A stretch of DNA of 6,476 bases from an uncultured Lachnospiraceae bacterium (GCA_905236545.1 CAJOQO010000141.1:1-6476), one strand, 5' to 3'. Numbered from the stretch's first letter, positions 1 through 6,475 are shown. Notes: generated by a model not told the origin, from the letters alone. Translations and numbers: made by a program.

Positions 1-76
1 CGGCCATGATCTGAGCTTTGTACTGCCGCTTACAGGCAAGCCTGCCGCGTCAGGTACAAAGACTCAGATCAGGCCG
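1..76. repeat. Large imperfect inverted repeat (hairpin) at the DUF58 3' end
   Basis: Bases 1-25 pair with 51-76 as a stem of about 24 bp, interrupted only by single-base bulges near 6, 62 and 53. The outer arms are CGGCC/GGCCG, followed by TGATCTGAG/CTCAGATCA and CTTTGTAC/GTACAAAG. Inside the loop a second perfect mini-stem, CAGGC-AA-GCCTG, sits at 33-44. The DUF58 stop codon (64-66, minus strand) lies in the right arm. The structure could be a terminator for the minus operon, but any U-tract would fall left of base 1. It could also be an intercistronic RNA element or a dispersed palindromic repeat. The stem may extend past the window edge. Confidence 0.7.
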
Positions 77-1353
77 TGAATCGTAACGAGTGGCAGGATA
101 CGCAGATTTCCTTCCTGTTCCTCCCGCTTTCCGTCAGCCGTCCGTGACATCACTGCCAGGATCCCGCTGCGGTGAGATCCCAGAAGGTGATGGATCTCAC
201 GGCGAAGGGGAGGTCGGTCAGAGGCCGTAAGAAAGACAAAGATCTCATCCTCCGCAAAAGCTCCGGCACCCTGCTCCGCCTCCCGGCGCAGCATTTCTTC
301 ATAGGAAAGAAGGCTGGCGGAATCAAAGTCCGTGGTCAGGAACTCTTCAACCTTTGTCATCTTTCCGGCGCCGAAACAGGAAGGGAAGCGGACATAATCA
401 GGCAGGCCGTCCGAACGCGGATGCGAGGGAGAGGGTGGTGACTCCTGAGACGCCTGAGCATTGTGGGACGTTCGGGACGCCTGAGGAAAGCGAGTCGTCC
501 GGGATGCCTGAGGAAAGTGAGACGTCTGAGGGCGCGGAGAAACGGATTCTGCGGAGCAGTTGACCAGAAGGAAGGCATCCCGCTGCGCCTTCAGCAAAGA
601 CCGGATCAGGGAAGCGGCCGTCGAGATCCCAAGCTCGCGCAGTGTATCGGAGAAGGGGATGAGCGGATCCGCGCTCACATCGAGAAGAATCCGGACACAG
701 ATCCGGGCGCTGGAAGCAAAGGTATTCACCATAAGCGCGCCGGTCCGGGCAGTCGCCTTCCAGTTGACTGATTTCATGGGATCCTGAATCGTGTAAGGCC
801 TGATGGAAGAAAAGACAAAAGGATCCTCATACAGCCGCCGGGCGCATTCCGTCTCGCCCAGCAACACCTCAACCGAACGCAGCAGGAGGCTGCAGTTGAC
901 ATTCGCCGCGTAGACGAAAAGGGGACTGCCCTGCTCCGGCGTCATCCGGTCCATCATGTAGGTTCGGTGGAACAGACGGGAAGGAGCATGGCAGGAGAGC
1001 TGACTCACGGTATAGCAGCCTCTTTTTTGTGCTGTCATCTGATATCTGCGGGTGATACGCTCCATTCCCTGAACAGCGAAGATATCCCGCTTGTAGATGT
1101 AATCACTTTCCTGCGTATTTTCAGCGTCTTCCAGCTGCAGTCCCTGCGGGATCCGGAAGCCGATCTCAACGATGGGAACCGGCATCTTCTTCCGGTTCTC
1201 GATGACCTCGGTCAGCTCACAGGATTCCTTCGCAAAGATATGCGGCCGGGAAAAACTGATTCGAACATCAAGCGCCCGGTTCCAGTTTCTTTCATAGTAC
1301 CATCCATGCAGCAGCAGGATCACCGCCACACCAAGCAGAAATACCGCAATCAT
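64..1353 (-). CDS. DUF58 domain protein, membrane-anchored, MoxR partner
   Basis: This 429-residue protein begins with one hydrophobic segment (about residues 2-18), which should anchor it in the membrane. A β-rich region follows (about 28-150), then the DUF58 hallmark around 185-214, with RPYTIQDPMKSVNWKATAR followed by LMVN. A von Willebrand A-like strand follows at 221-229 (RILLDVSAD), where the metal-site DxSxS motif is only partly kept. Residues about 268-327 form a Ser/Pro/Arg/Gln-rich insertion with three 9-residue repeats (TSHFPQASR, TTRFPQASR, TSHNAQASQ). DUF58 proteins are typically encoded beside MoxR ATPases and are thought to act with them in assembling or activating protein complexes; the substrate here is unknown. 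The ATG lies 6 nt after the MoxR stop, with only a weak purine-rich site (GAGAG), so translation is probably coupled. Many relatives have two N-terminal membrane segments; only one is seen here. The family call is secure, the role is inferred. Confidence 0.9.
   Translation of the reverse strand: MIAVFLLGVAVILLLHGWYYERNWNRALDVRISFSRPHIFAKESCELTEVIENRKKMPVPIVEIGFRIPQGLQLEDAENTQESDYIYKRDIFAVQGMERITRRYQMTAQKRGCYTVSQLSCHAPSRLFHRTYMMDRMTPEQGSPLFVYAANVNCSLLLRSVEVLLGETECARRLYEDPFVFSSIRPYTIQDPMKSVNWKATARTGALMVNTFASSARICVRILLDVSADPLIPFSDTLRELGISTAASLIRSLLKAQRDAFLLVNCSAESVSPRPQTSHFPQASRTTRFPQASRTSHNAQASQESPPSPSHPRSDGLPDYVRFPSCFGAGKMTKVEEFLTTDFDSASLLSYEEMLRREAEQGAGAFAEDEIFVFLTASDRPPLRREIHHLLGSHRSGILAVMSRTADGKREEQEGNLRILPLVTIHGLI
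447..527 (-). repeat. 27-bp tandem repeat inside the DUF58 gene (three units)
   Basis: Three consecutive 27-bp units lie at 447-473, 474-500 and 501-527. The last two are nearly identical, sharing GGGAYGCCTGAGGAAAG on the plus strand; the first is more diverged. They encode the 9-residue repeats at about residues 277-303 of the DUF58 protein and keep the reading frame. The number of copies may vary between strains. Confidence 0.85.
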
Positions 1354-1359
1354 ATTCTC

Positions 1360-2421
1360 TCAGCGCTTCCAGTCCTCGGTCGGAACCTCCGTCCGGGTGA
1401 GGGCTGACAGGATACGCTCCTCCTTTTCTCTCGCCGAGGCCATCCCTGCCATCAGGCACCGGTGCGCAAGGCATGGAATCGCAGCTGCCTGGATATCCTC
1501 GGGCGTCACATAATCTCGCCCCCTGAGCAGGGCGAAGCCCTGGGATGCGCGTACAAGGGCGAGGGTGCCTCGCGGGCTGACGCCCTCCTCGATGCGCGCA
1601 GTTCTTCCGGGAAATAAGCCCGCCTGTGCGCTGCCGTTTTGCGCATATGAAGACGCACCGGGCTGCGTATCGCTGCTGCCGGCTGCATACGAAGATGTGC
1701 CGGGCTGCGTACCTGCTCCGCCTCGTGTATTATGAATCAGGCGCGTGACATAACGGCGAAGATCCGGATGGATAAACACGGTACGGCACCGTTTCCGGAC
1801 AGACAGAATCTCATCCATGCTGCAGCATGCGCCCAGCGATTCCAGGGGGTCTGCGGCAATAAACCGGTCGATCATGGCAAGCTCTTCCTCCTCGGACATC
1901 ATTCCCATGCTGATCTGCATGAGAAAACGATCCAGCTGCGCCTCCGGCAGCGGATAGGTACCGAGTGTCTCCACCGGATTCTGGGTAGCGATAACAAAAA
2001 ACGGATCCTCCAGGATACGCGTCTGTCCGTCTACGGTCACCTGACGCTCCGCCATACATTCCAGCAGAGCGGACTGCGTGCGTGGTGTGGCACGGTTGAT
2101 CTCATCCGCAAGAAGAATATTGCAAAAGACCGGTCCCGGGCGGAATACAAAGCAGGACTCAGACTGGTCAAAGTAGTTCAGTCCGGTGACATCGCTCGGA
2201 AGAAGATCCGGCGTAAACTGGATCCGGGAAAACTTCAGTACAGCCGAGGCGGCAAGACTTTTCGCCAGCACCGTCTTTCCTGTGCCGGGCACATCCTCAA
2301 GCAGGACATGGCCGCCGGCAGCCAGACCGACAAGCAGAAGCTCGATCGTCTGTTCCTTTCCTATGATCACCTTCGATATATGATTCTGCAGCTTCTGCAG
2401 GATACGAGTATCTTCTGACAT
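1360..2421 (-). CDS. MoxR-family AAA+ ATPase
   Basis: This is a 353-residue, full-length cytoplasmic AAA+ ATPase of the MoxR (AAA_3) family. Walker A is DVPGTGKT at 43-50, Walker B is ILLADEIN at 102-109, sensor 1 lies in IATQNP at 144-149, a conserved EAQLDRF follows at 160-166, and sensor 2 is SPRGTLAL at 282-289. All catalytic elements are present, so it should hydrolyse ATP. MoxR proteins act as chaperone-like remodellers, usually with a DUF58 or VWA partner, and the next gene, 6 nt downstream, is a DUF58 protein. The start is supported by GAGGGTGAT ending 5 nt before the ATG. Residues about 233-268 form a low-complexity Gly/Ser/Thr/Gln insertion containing two copies of a 14-residue repeat (GTQPGTSSYAAGSS and DTQPGASSYAQNGS) between the lid region and sensor 2. 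The insertion is unusual for this compact family. The substrate cannot be told from the sequence. Confidence 0.95.
   Translation of the reverse strand: MSEDTRILQKLQNHISKVIIGKEQTIELLLVGLAAGGHVLLEDVPGTGKTVLAKSLAASAVLKFSRIQFTPDLLPSDVTGLNYFDQSESCFVFRPGPVFCNILLADEINRATPRTQSALLECMAERQVTVDGQTRILEDPFFVIATQNPVETLGTYPLPEAQLDRFLMQISMGMMSEEEELAMIDRFIAADPLESLGACCSMDEILSVRKRCRTVFIHPDLRRYVTRLIHNTRGGAGTQPGTSSYAAGSSDTQPGASSYAQNGSAQAGLFPGRTARIEEGVSPRGTLALVRASQGFALLRGRDYVTPEDIQAAAIPCLAHRCLMAGMASAREKEERILSALTRTEVPTEDWKR
1643..1712 (-). repeat. 42-bp period tandem repeat inside the MoxR gene
   Basis: A 28-bp block at 1643-1670 recurs at 1685-1712 with a few substitutions (GCATAYGAAGAYG start, CCGGGCTGCGTAY end on the plus strand). 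The period is exactly 42 bp, or 14 codons. It encodes the repeated TQPGxSSYA segment at residues 238-260 of the ATPase. The frame is preserved, consistent with in-frame duplication in a permissive surface loop. Confidence 0.85.
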
Positions 2422-2426
2422 CCTAT

Positions 2427-2435
2427 ATCACCCTC
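2427..2435 (-). promoter_or_regulatory. Ribosome binding site of the MoxR gene
   Basis: On the minus strand GAGGGTGAT ends 5 nt before the ATG at 2421 and closely matches the anti-Shine-Dalgarno complement AGGAGGTGAT. It fixes the MoxR start. Confidence 0.75.
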
Positions 2436-2441
2436 AGGTTC

Positions 2442-2489
2442 AATCGTTACCATCACGAATCGTTGTCATCACGAATCGTTTCCACGACT
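2442..2489. repeat. 16-bp direct-repeat array in the MoxR leader
   Basis: AATCGTTACCATCACG at 2442-2457 is followed immediately by AATCGTTGTCATCACG at 2458-2473, which differs at only two bases. A third, partial copy starting AATCGTT and ending CCACGAC runs to about 2488. Just beyond it TGTTAC (2489) and TGTTAT (2499) repeat with a 10-bp step. The array lies between the predicted MoxR promoter and its start codon, so it could be an operator for a regulator that binds direct repeats, or a leader-RNA element. Confidence 0.75.
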
Positions 2490-2519
2490 GTTACCGGCTG
2501 TTATCTTGCTGTCTGATGT

Positions 2520-2548
2520 AGTATAGCACGAAGTACAGAAAATGTCGG
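2520..2548 (-). promoter_or_regulatory. Predicted sigma-A promoter for the MoxR-DUF58 operon
   Basis: On the minus strand a -10 hexamer TATACT (2525-2520) is preceded by exactly 17 bp and a -35 hexamer CCGACA (2548-2543), four of six matches to TTGACA. The predicted transcription start near 2513 gives a leader of about 90 nt that includes the 16-bp repeats. Confidence 0.55.
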
Positions 2549-2606
2549 AACGGATCCGGACGAAGAGAAAGCAGACTGTTCTCAGACCGGTACGATGAAT
2601 TACATA

Positions 2607-2644
2607 TGGAAAAACTTGTAGTTATAAGATATGCTCAGTATGAT
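2607..2644 (+). promoter_or_regulatory. Candidate promoter region for the GrpE-like/Hsp70/J operon
   Basis: Two overlapping candidates with 17-bp spacing are visible: TTGTAG (2616-2621) with TATGAT (2639-2644), and TGGAAA (2607-2612) with TATGCT (2630-2635). The first has the better -10 and would start transcription near 2651, upstream of the chosen start at 2709 and downstream of the alternative ATG at 2631. Neither -35 is strong. No CIRCE palindrome (TTAGCACTC with its inverted copy) is present, so HrcA control is not evident. Confidence 0.35.
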
Positions 2645-2708
2645 GCACAGAGAACCGGAAGAGAAACACGGTAAAACGAGAAGGATAGAAGGCAAAGGAT
2701 CACATATT

Positions 2709-3287
2709 ATGTTTTTTGGAAAACAGGAAAAAGAAATGCTTTCCCGGATCCAGACCGACTGCGGCGCGAACGCTCGCCTGATGGAGTCGGCAGGAGACAG
2801 AATCGAAGCGCTGGAGAAAGCGGCAGGCAAACATGATGTTGTATTGGAGGATCTGTCCGACACGCTTGCGGAACTGAGGGAACAGGAAACAGATGTACTG
2901 GCGCAGCTCCATGAAGAGCTGGATCTCCTGCGGGAGGAGAGGCTTCAGGCAGAGCAGAAGGACAGGGAAAAACTGATGACGCTTCTGATGGAATATGAAA
3001 ATCATCTTCTAAGCATCGAATTCCTTCTGTCTGAGAATGAGGAATGGAAAAAACAATTCGCTCTCATTCATCAGAAACTGAAGCAGAAAAGTCTTGCGGC
3101 CGGGGTGGTTCTGCTTGGCGAGGAAGGGGAACCGGTTGATTATGAAGTACATGAGGTGATCGATGTCCGGAAGACAGACCGCATGGAACGGGATCATCGT
3201 GTGGCGCAGGTATATGAGAGAGGCTGTCAATATCATGGGATGATCCGTAAGGCGCGGGTCAGTGTCTGGAAAGGAATAAAAGAATGA
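2709..3287 (+). CDS. Divergent GrpE-like nucleotide exchange factor
   Basis: From ATG 2709 this is 192 residues. Residues about 27-125 are charged, leucine-rich and strongly helical, consistent with the long dimeric coiled coil of GrpE. Residues 132-188 match the GrpE C-terminal β-domain pattern: GVVLLGEEGEPVDYEVHEVI corresponds to the family's Gv..i...Ge.FDp..HeAv, and RVAQVYERGCQYHGMIRKAR to V..v...GY...drviRpA, followed by VSVWKG. Departures include GC for GY and RKA for RPA. GrpE proteins release ADP from Hsp70, and the stop codon overlaps the Hsp70 start as ATGA, fitting a dedicated partner. ATG 2631 would add 26 residues, but no Shine-Dalgarno precedes it and the added stretch is basic and unlike the family. 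ATG 2709 has AAAGGA upstream at a rather long 9-nt gap. The GrpE assignment rests on this pattern and on context. Confidence 0.75.
   Translation: MFFGKQEKEMLSRIQTDCGANARLMESAGDRIEALEKAAGKHDVVLEDLSDTLAELREQETDVLAQLHEELDLLREERLQAEQKDREKLMTLLMEYENHLLSIEFLLSENEEWKKQFALIHQKLKQKSLAAGVVLLGEEGEPVDYEVHEVIDVRKTDRMERDHRVAQVYERGCQYHGMIRKARVSVWKGIKE
3268..3275 (+). promoter_or_regulatory. Ribosome binding site of the Hsp70 gene
   Basis: GGAAAGGA, inside the end of the GrpE-like gene, sits 8 nt before the ATG at 3284. It supports that start and coupled translation across the ATGA overlap. Confidence 0.6.
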
Positions 3288-5002
3288 GCAGAATCATCGG
3301 AATCGATCTGGGAACATCCACCACCGAGGCGGCAGTCTACAGAAATGGAAGACCGGAGATGATCATCAATTTTTCCAATGAGATTGTAACAATTTCCGCG
3401 GTCGGGATGGATGATCAGGGAAATTGGGTCGTGGGAGAACGAGCCAGGGCACAGCTGCTTCTGTCACCGGAGAATACAGCCATTGAGATCAAGAGAAAGA
3501 TCGGCTCGGGAGAAAAGATTTCTGTCGGCGGAACGACCTGGACGCCGTCGGAGCTTTCGGCGCGGATCCTGGAATATGTGCGAAGCTATGCTTCGAAGTA
3601 CCTTGGAGAAGATATCCAGCGTGCGGTGATATCCGTACCGGCATATTTTAATGAGATTCAGAGGCAGGAGACAATGGCTGCGGGCAGAAGAGCGGGATTG
3701 ATTGTTGAGAGGATTCTCAATGAACCTACGGCAGCGGCTTTAAGCTATGGTCTGGATCATATGGATGAAGAAAGCCATGTCCTGGTCTATGATCTGGGAG
3801 GAGGTACCTTTGATGTTACTCTGCTGGAAATGTTTGATGGTGTGCTGGAGGTAAAAGCCAGCAGCGGAGACAATCAGCTTGGAGGAAAAGATTTTGATGA
3901 AAAGATCTGTGAATGGATGATCAGGGAATTCCACCGGAAAACCGGTGTCAATCCATCGAAGGATCCTTATGCGATGGTAAGGATCAAGGATGAGGCGGAG
4001 CGCTGCAAGAAGATGCTCTCCACACAGGAAAGTGTTTCGATCCTCCTGCCGGCGCTTGCAAAAAAGGAAAACACACCGCTGGATCTGGATCTCGAACTGA
4101 CAGTCGGCGCATTTGAAAAGATGACAAAGGATCTGCTGGAAAGGACACATCAGCCCATCGATGTGGTTCTGCAGGACGGCGGAATCTCTGAGAAAGAGAT
4201 AGACAGAGTGATCCTGGTGGGAGGAGCAACCAGGATGCCGATGGTAGCAAAGGAGATCGAACAGTATCTCGGAATCAGACCGGAAGAAGTTGTGGATCCT
4301 GATTACGCGGTAGCACAGGGTGCCGCCATACAGGCTGCTATTATTGCCGGCGAGATCGATCCCTCTGAAGGTTTGCTTATGACGGACGTCAATCCCTTTT
4401 CTCTGGGCGTCAGATGCTTTGACGGTTTCACAGATGACCATATGAGCGTCGTGATACCAAGAAATGCGACGATTCCGGTCACCAGGAAGGAGGTCTATTC
4501 GACGAGCTTTGACTATCAGACAGAAGCCTTGATTCAGGTATATCAGGGGGAGAGTGACATCGCAAGCCGCAATCATTTTCTCGGAAAGTTTACGATTGGC
4601 GGGATCCCCTCCCGCAGGATCGGGCGCGACGGCGGAGAGCGTGTGGAGGTGAGTTTCTCCTACGATATGAATGGAATGCTGAAGGTTGAGGCGGTAGTGT
4701 CAGAAACGGGAAGGAAGGCATCTATTCAGATCGATATGATGAACGGAGAAGAGGATGATCCGGAGGAAAGGATCGATGTCTCCGGCTGGAAACGGTCTAC
4801 GCTGGCACCAAAGTACAGATCTCTTCTGCGCAAGGCGGAGCGGGAACTGAAAAAGCTCGAAATCGATGAAGAGGAAGAAGCGTTTGATGAGATGGAAGAG
4901 ATCGTATACCGGCTGAAAAGAGCGATCCTGAAGGAAGACGCGCCGAAAGCGGAAGAAGCGGGAAATGAACTCGGAGAGCTGCTGCTGGCAGGCGATGAGT
5001 AA
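3284..5002 (+). CDS. Hsp70 (DnaK-family) chaperone, non-housekeeping paralogue
   Basis: This 572-residue Hsp70 has a complete nucleotide-binding domain: phosphate-1 loop [10 protein letters not shown] (5-14), catalytic lysine in IKRKIG (K70), [15 protein letters not shown] (115-129), [11 protein letters not shown] (146-156), phosphate-2 loop [14 protein letters not shown] (169-182), adenosine loop [13 protein letters not shown] (309-321). It should therefore bind and hydrolyse ATP. The interdomain linker is LLMTD (364-368), where DnaK usually has hydrophobic LLLD. The β-substrate domain is recognisable: DVNPFSLG (368-375), IPRNATIPV (391-399), QGE near 421-423, [10 protein letters not shown] (433-442), NGMLKVEA (463-470). 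The helical lid (about 490-572) is shorter than in DnaK (roughly 610-640 residues overall), very acidic ([14 protein letters not shown]), and lacks a disordered tail. No gap for the Gram-negative insertion is needed, as in Gram-positive DnaK. The neighbouring GrpE-like and J genes supply its cofactors. It is probably a specialised paralogue beside a standard dnaK elsewhere (inference). Confidence 0.93.
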   Translation: MSRIIGIDLGTSTTEAAVYRNGRPEMIINFSNEIVTISAVGMDDQGNWVVGERARAQLLLSPENTAIEIKRKIGSGEKISVGGTTWTPSELSARILEYVRSYASKYLGEDIQRAVISVPAYFNEIQRQETMAAGRRAGLIVERILNEPTAAALSYGLDHMDEESHVLVYDLGGGTFDVTLLEMFDGVLEVKASSGDNQLGGKDFDEKICEWMIREFHRKTGVNPSKDPYAMVRIKDEAERCKKMLSTQESVSILLPALAKKENTPLDLDLELTVGAFEKMTKDLLERTHQPIDVVLQDGGISEKEIDRVILVGGATRMPMVAKEIEQYLGIRPEEVVDPDYAVAQGAAIQAAIIAGEIDPSEGLLMTDVNPFSLGVRCFDGFTDDHMSVVIPRNATIPVTRKEVYSTSFDYQTEALIQVYQGESDIASRNHFLGKFTIGGIPSRRIGRDGGERVEVSFSYDMNGMLKVEAVVSETGRKASIQIDMMNGEEDDPEERIDVSGWKRSTLAPKYRSLLRKAERELKKLEIDEEEEAFDEMEEIVYRLKRAILKEDAPKAEEAGNELGELLLAGDE

Positions 5003-5034
5003 GAAGGAAAAGGATGTGTGAGCCAGGAGGGAGC

Positions 5035-5040
5035 AGGAGG
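5035..5040 (+). promoter_or_regulatory. Ribosome binding site deciding the J-protein start
   Basis: A perfect AGGAGG lies 6 nt before ATG 5047. The J-domain sequence NPYEVLGI begins at the next codon, so this start is preferred over ATG 5014, which would add 11 unrelated residues ([11 protein letters not shown]). ATG 5014 does have its own purine-rich AAGGAAAAGG upstream and cannot be excluded. Confidence 0.8.
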
Positions 5041-5046
5041 AGAGGC

Positions 5047-6411
5047 ATGAATCCATATGAAGTCCTTGGCATCAATGACCAGGCAGACAAAGCCCAGATT
5101 AAGAGGGCTTATTTCCGCCTTTTGAGAGAGCATTCTCCGGAAAAGGATCCGGAAGGATTCGCCCGGATCAGAGAAGCATATGAGCGGCTGACGAATGAGA
5201 AGGAGGACTCGGCAGGACCGGATCTTCCCATTCCGGACTATCCCTACGCGGAGAAGTTTGTGAAACAGGTTGAGCAGTGCATACGGGACGGCCGGTGGGA
5301 GCTGGCAAAGGAAACGGCGGAAGAAGGATGGCGGCGGTTCGACGGATCCGTCTATTTCCTGTACCGGATGACCTGTGCCCAGCGCCTGTGCGGTAATACG
5401 GGAAAGGCAGTTAAAAATGCGGAACTGCTGGTAAAAAAGGATCCGGAGAACCGCTGGTTCTGGCGGGAGCTGGCACTTGCGCGTCTGGAACGGGGATATA
5501 CGAAAAAAGCATACCGGGCTTTTCAGAAAGCTTATGAGCTTGGCTGCCGGGATTACGATTTTTTGCTGATGTACTCGGTAGAATGCAGAGAATATCCTGA
5601 CTATCGGAAAGGGAAGGAGATCATCCAGACATTTTTGGAGGATCCGGACAGGCGCTGGCGGCCGGAAGATATGGATAATGCCGTGGAGGCTCATCAGGCC
5701 CTTTTCTTTTTTACAGAAGCACTTGATGAGCCGGCAGAAGAAGCTGCGCAAAAGTTCTCCCGGTTTCTTGAAAGGAACAAAAGACAGCTGACAGACTGTT
5801 TTGAACACTGTCTGGATCTTCTGACCAGCATGCTGGAATATAAAATAGAAGATGATACATTCAACCGGTGCGTTCAGATCCTGAAGGAGGTCAGCGAAAA
5901 GACAGACAACCCGGAACGGAGTATAATGTATGAGACTTTCTTTGGTACTGTTGGCATCATCCGCATGAATAAAGATGAAAAAGTGTGCCGTTCCTTGCGG
6001 TATATGAATGAACTGCTGAGCATGGAAGAGTTTCAGGATCGGTACAGCATGACGGATTGCCGGCTCTGCATCATACAGGAGCGTGAGCAGGTTCTGGAAT
6101 CAGAGGAATACATCGCAGATAAATACCCTGAGTTTTACGGGAAGGTGAAGCCGTTTCTGGATAAGATCCGCACACAGCGGGATATGGAATCCGTCAGATA
6201 CCGTCTTCTTCAGGACTACCGAAAGCTAATGGAGAGCAATGAGGAAGGAAGCTATCTGCAGTGGTTTCCGGAGCAAAGGGAAGCGGTGTTTGGAAAGTCT
6301 GTTGTATCCTCGGAAGAAACCTATGTCAGAGCAGGGAAAAAAATCAGCCGCAATGACCCTTGCCCCTGTGGAAGCGGAAAGAAATATAAGTTTTGCTGCG
6401 GAAGGAGATAA
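5047..6411 (+). CDS. J-domain co-chaperone with TPR-like middle and C-terminal SEC-C motif
   Basis: From ATG 5047 this is 454 residues. A J-domain fills residues 2-50 (NPYEVLGI, then [13 protein letters not shown], then [11 protein letters not shown]), but the canonical HPD loop reads HSPEKD (29-34). Residues about 100-170 look like two TPR units ([16 protein letters not shown] onward and [19 protein letters not shown] onward), and the rest to about 415 is largely helical with no family I recognise. The C-terminus is a SEC-C zinc-binding motif, [17 protein letters not shown] (436-452), with ligands C439, C441, C450 and C451. It lacks the G/F region, the DnaJ zinc finger and the DnaJ C-terminal substrate domains, so it is not DnaJ. 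It lies 44 nt after the Hsp70 stop and presumably stimulates or targets that Hsp70. TPR and SEC-C suggest it recognises a specific client, ribosome or translocation partner (inference). It holds 15 cysteines in all. Confidence 0.88.
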   Translation: MNPYEVLGINDQADKAQIKRAYFRLLREHSPEKDPEGFARIREAYERLTNEKEDSAGPDLPIPDYPYAEKFVKQVEQCIRDGRWELAKETAEEGWRRFDGSVYFLYRMTCAQRLCGNTGKAVKNAELLVKKDPENRWFWRELALARLERGYTKKAYRAFQKAYELGCRDYDFLLMYSVECREYPDYRKGKEIIQTFLEDPDRRWRPEDMDNAVEAHQALFFFTEALDEPAEEAAQKFSRFLERNKRQLTDCFEHCLDLLTSMLEYKIEDDTFNRCVQILKEVSEKTDNPERSIMYETFFGTVGIIRMNKDEKVCRSLRYMNELLSMEEFQDRYSMTDCRLCIIQEREQVLESEEYIADKYPEFYGKVKPFLDKIRTQRDMESVRYRLLQDYRKLMESNEEGSYLQWFPEQREAVFGKSVVSSEETYVRAGKKISRNDPCPCGSGKKYKFCCGRR

Positions 6412-6439
6412 AACGTTCGGGATTTGGCCTGCCGCTTCT

Positions 6440-6475
6440 GAGCCCTGTGGCTGCCGCACAGCAGCCGGGGAGCTC
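6440..6475 (+). terminator. Possible stem-loop terminator after the J-protein gene
   Basis: A perfect GGCTGC-CGCACA-GCAGCC hairpin lies at 6449-6466. Weaker outer pairing of GAGCCC (6440-6445) with the bases up to 6475 could extend it. It starts about 30 nt after the operon's last stop. No T-tract is visible because the window ends at 6476, so terminator function is unproven. Confidence 0.35.

Noticed and set aside
967..1407. Plus-strand open frame of 146 codons opposite the DUF58 N-terminus
   Set aside because: It overlaps the membrane anchor and start of DUF58 and the MoxR end on the other strand, with no domain resemblance.
1732..2418. Plus-strand open frame of 228 codons opposite the MoxR gene
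   Set aside because: It lies antisense to the conserved AAA+ motifs and its product is basic and featureless; the MoxR frame fully explains the sequence.
2442..2489. CRISPR array
   Set aside because: The units are 16 bp, directly adjacent without unique spacers, and no cas genes are present.
2551..2558. CGGATCCG palindrome as an operator in the intergenic region
   Set aside because: GGATCC-centred words are abundant across the whole window, including inside genes, so a single copy here carries little weight.
2631..2708. Upstream ATG giving a 26-residue longer GrpE-like protein
   Set aside because: No Shine-Dalgarno site precedes it, it overlaps a candidate -10 element, and the extra residues are unlike the family.
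2422..2708. CIRCE heat-shock operator or riboswitch in the divergent region
   Set aside because: No TTAGCACTC inverted pair and no recognisable riboswitch core was found; only direct repeats and promoter-like hexamers are visible.
3740..4576. Minus-strand open frame of 278 codons inside the Hsp70 gene
   Set aside because: It is fully antisense to conserved Hsp70 coding sequence, has no convincing ribosome site, and has no domain resemblance.
4726..5808. Long minus-strand open frame (360 codons) opposite the Hsp70 end and the J-protein gene
   Set aside because: It spans two well-supported plus-strand genes and gives a Ser/Pro/Phe/Arg-rich product with no recognisable domain, typical of an antisense shadow.
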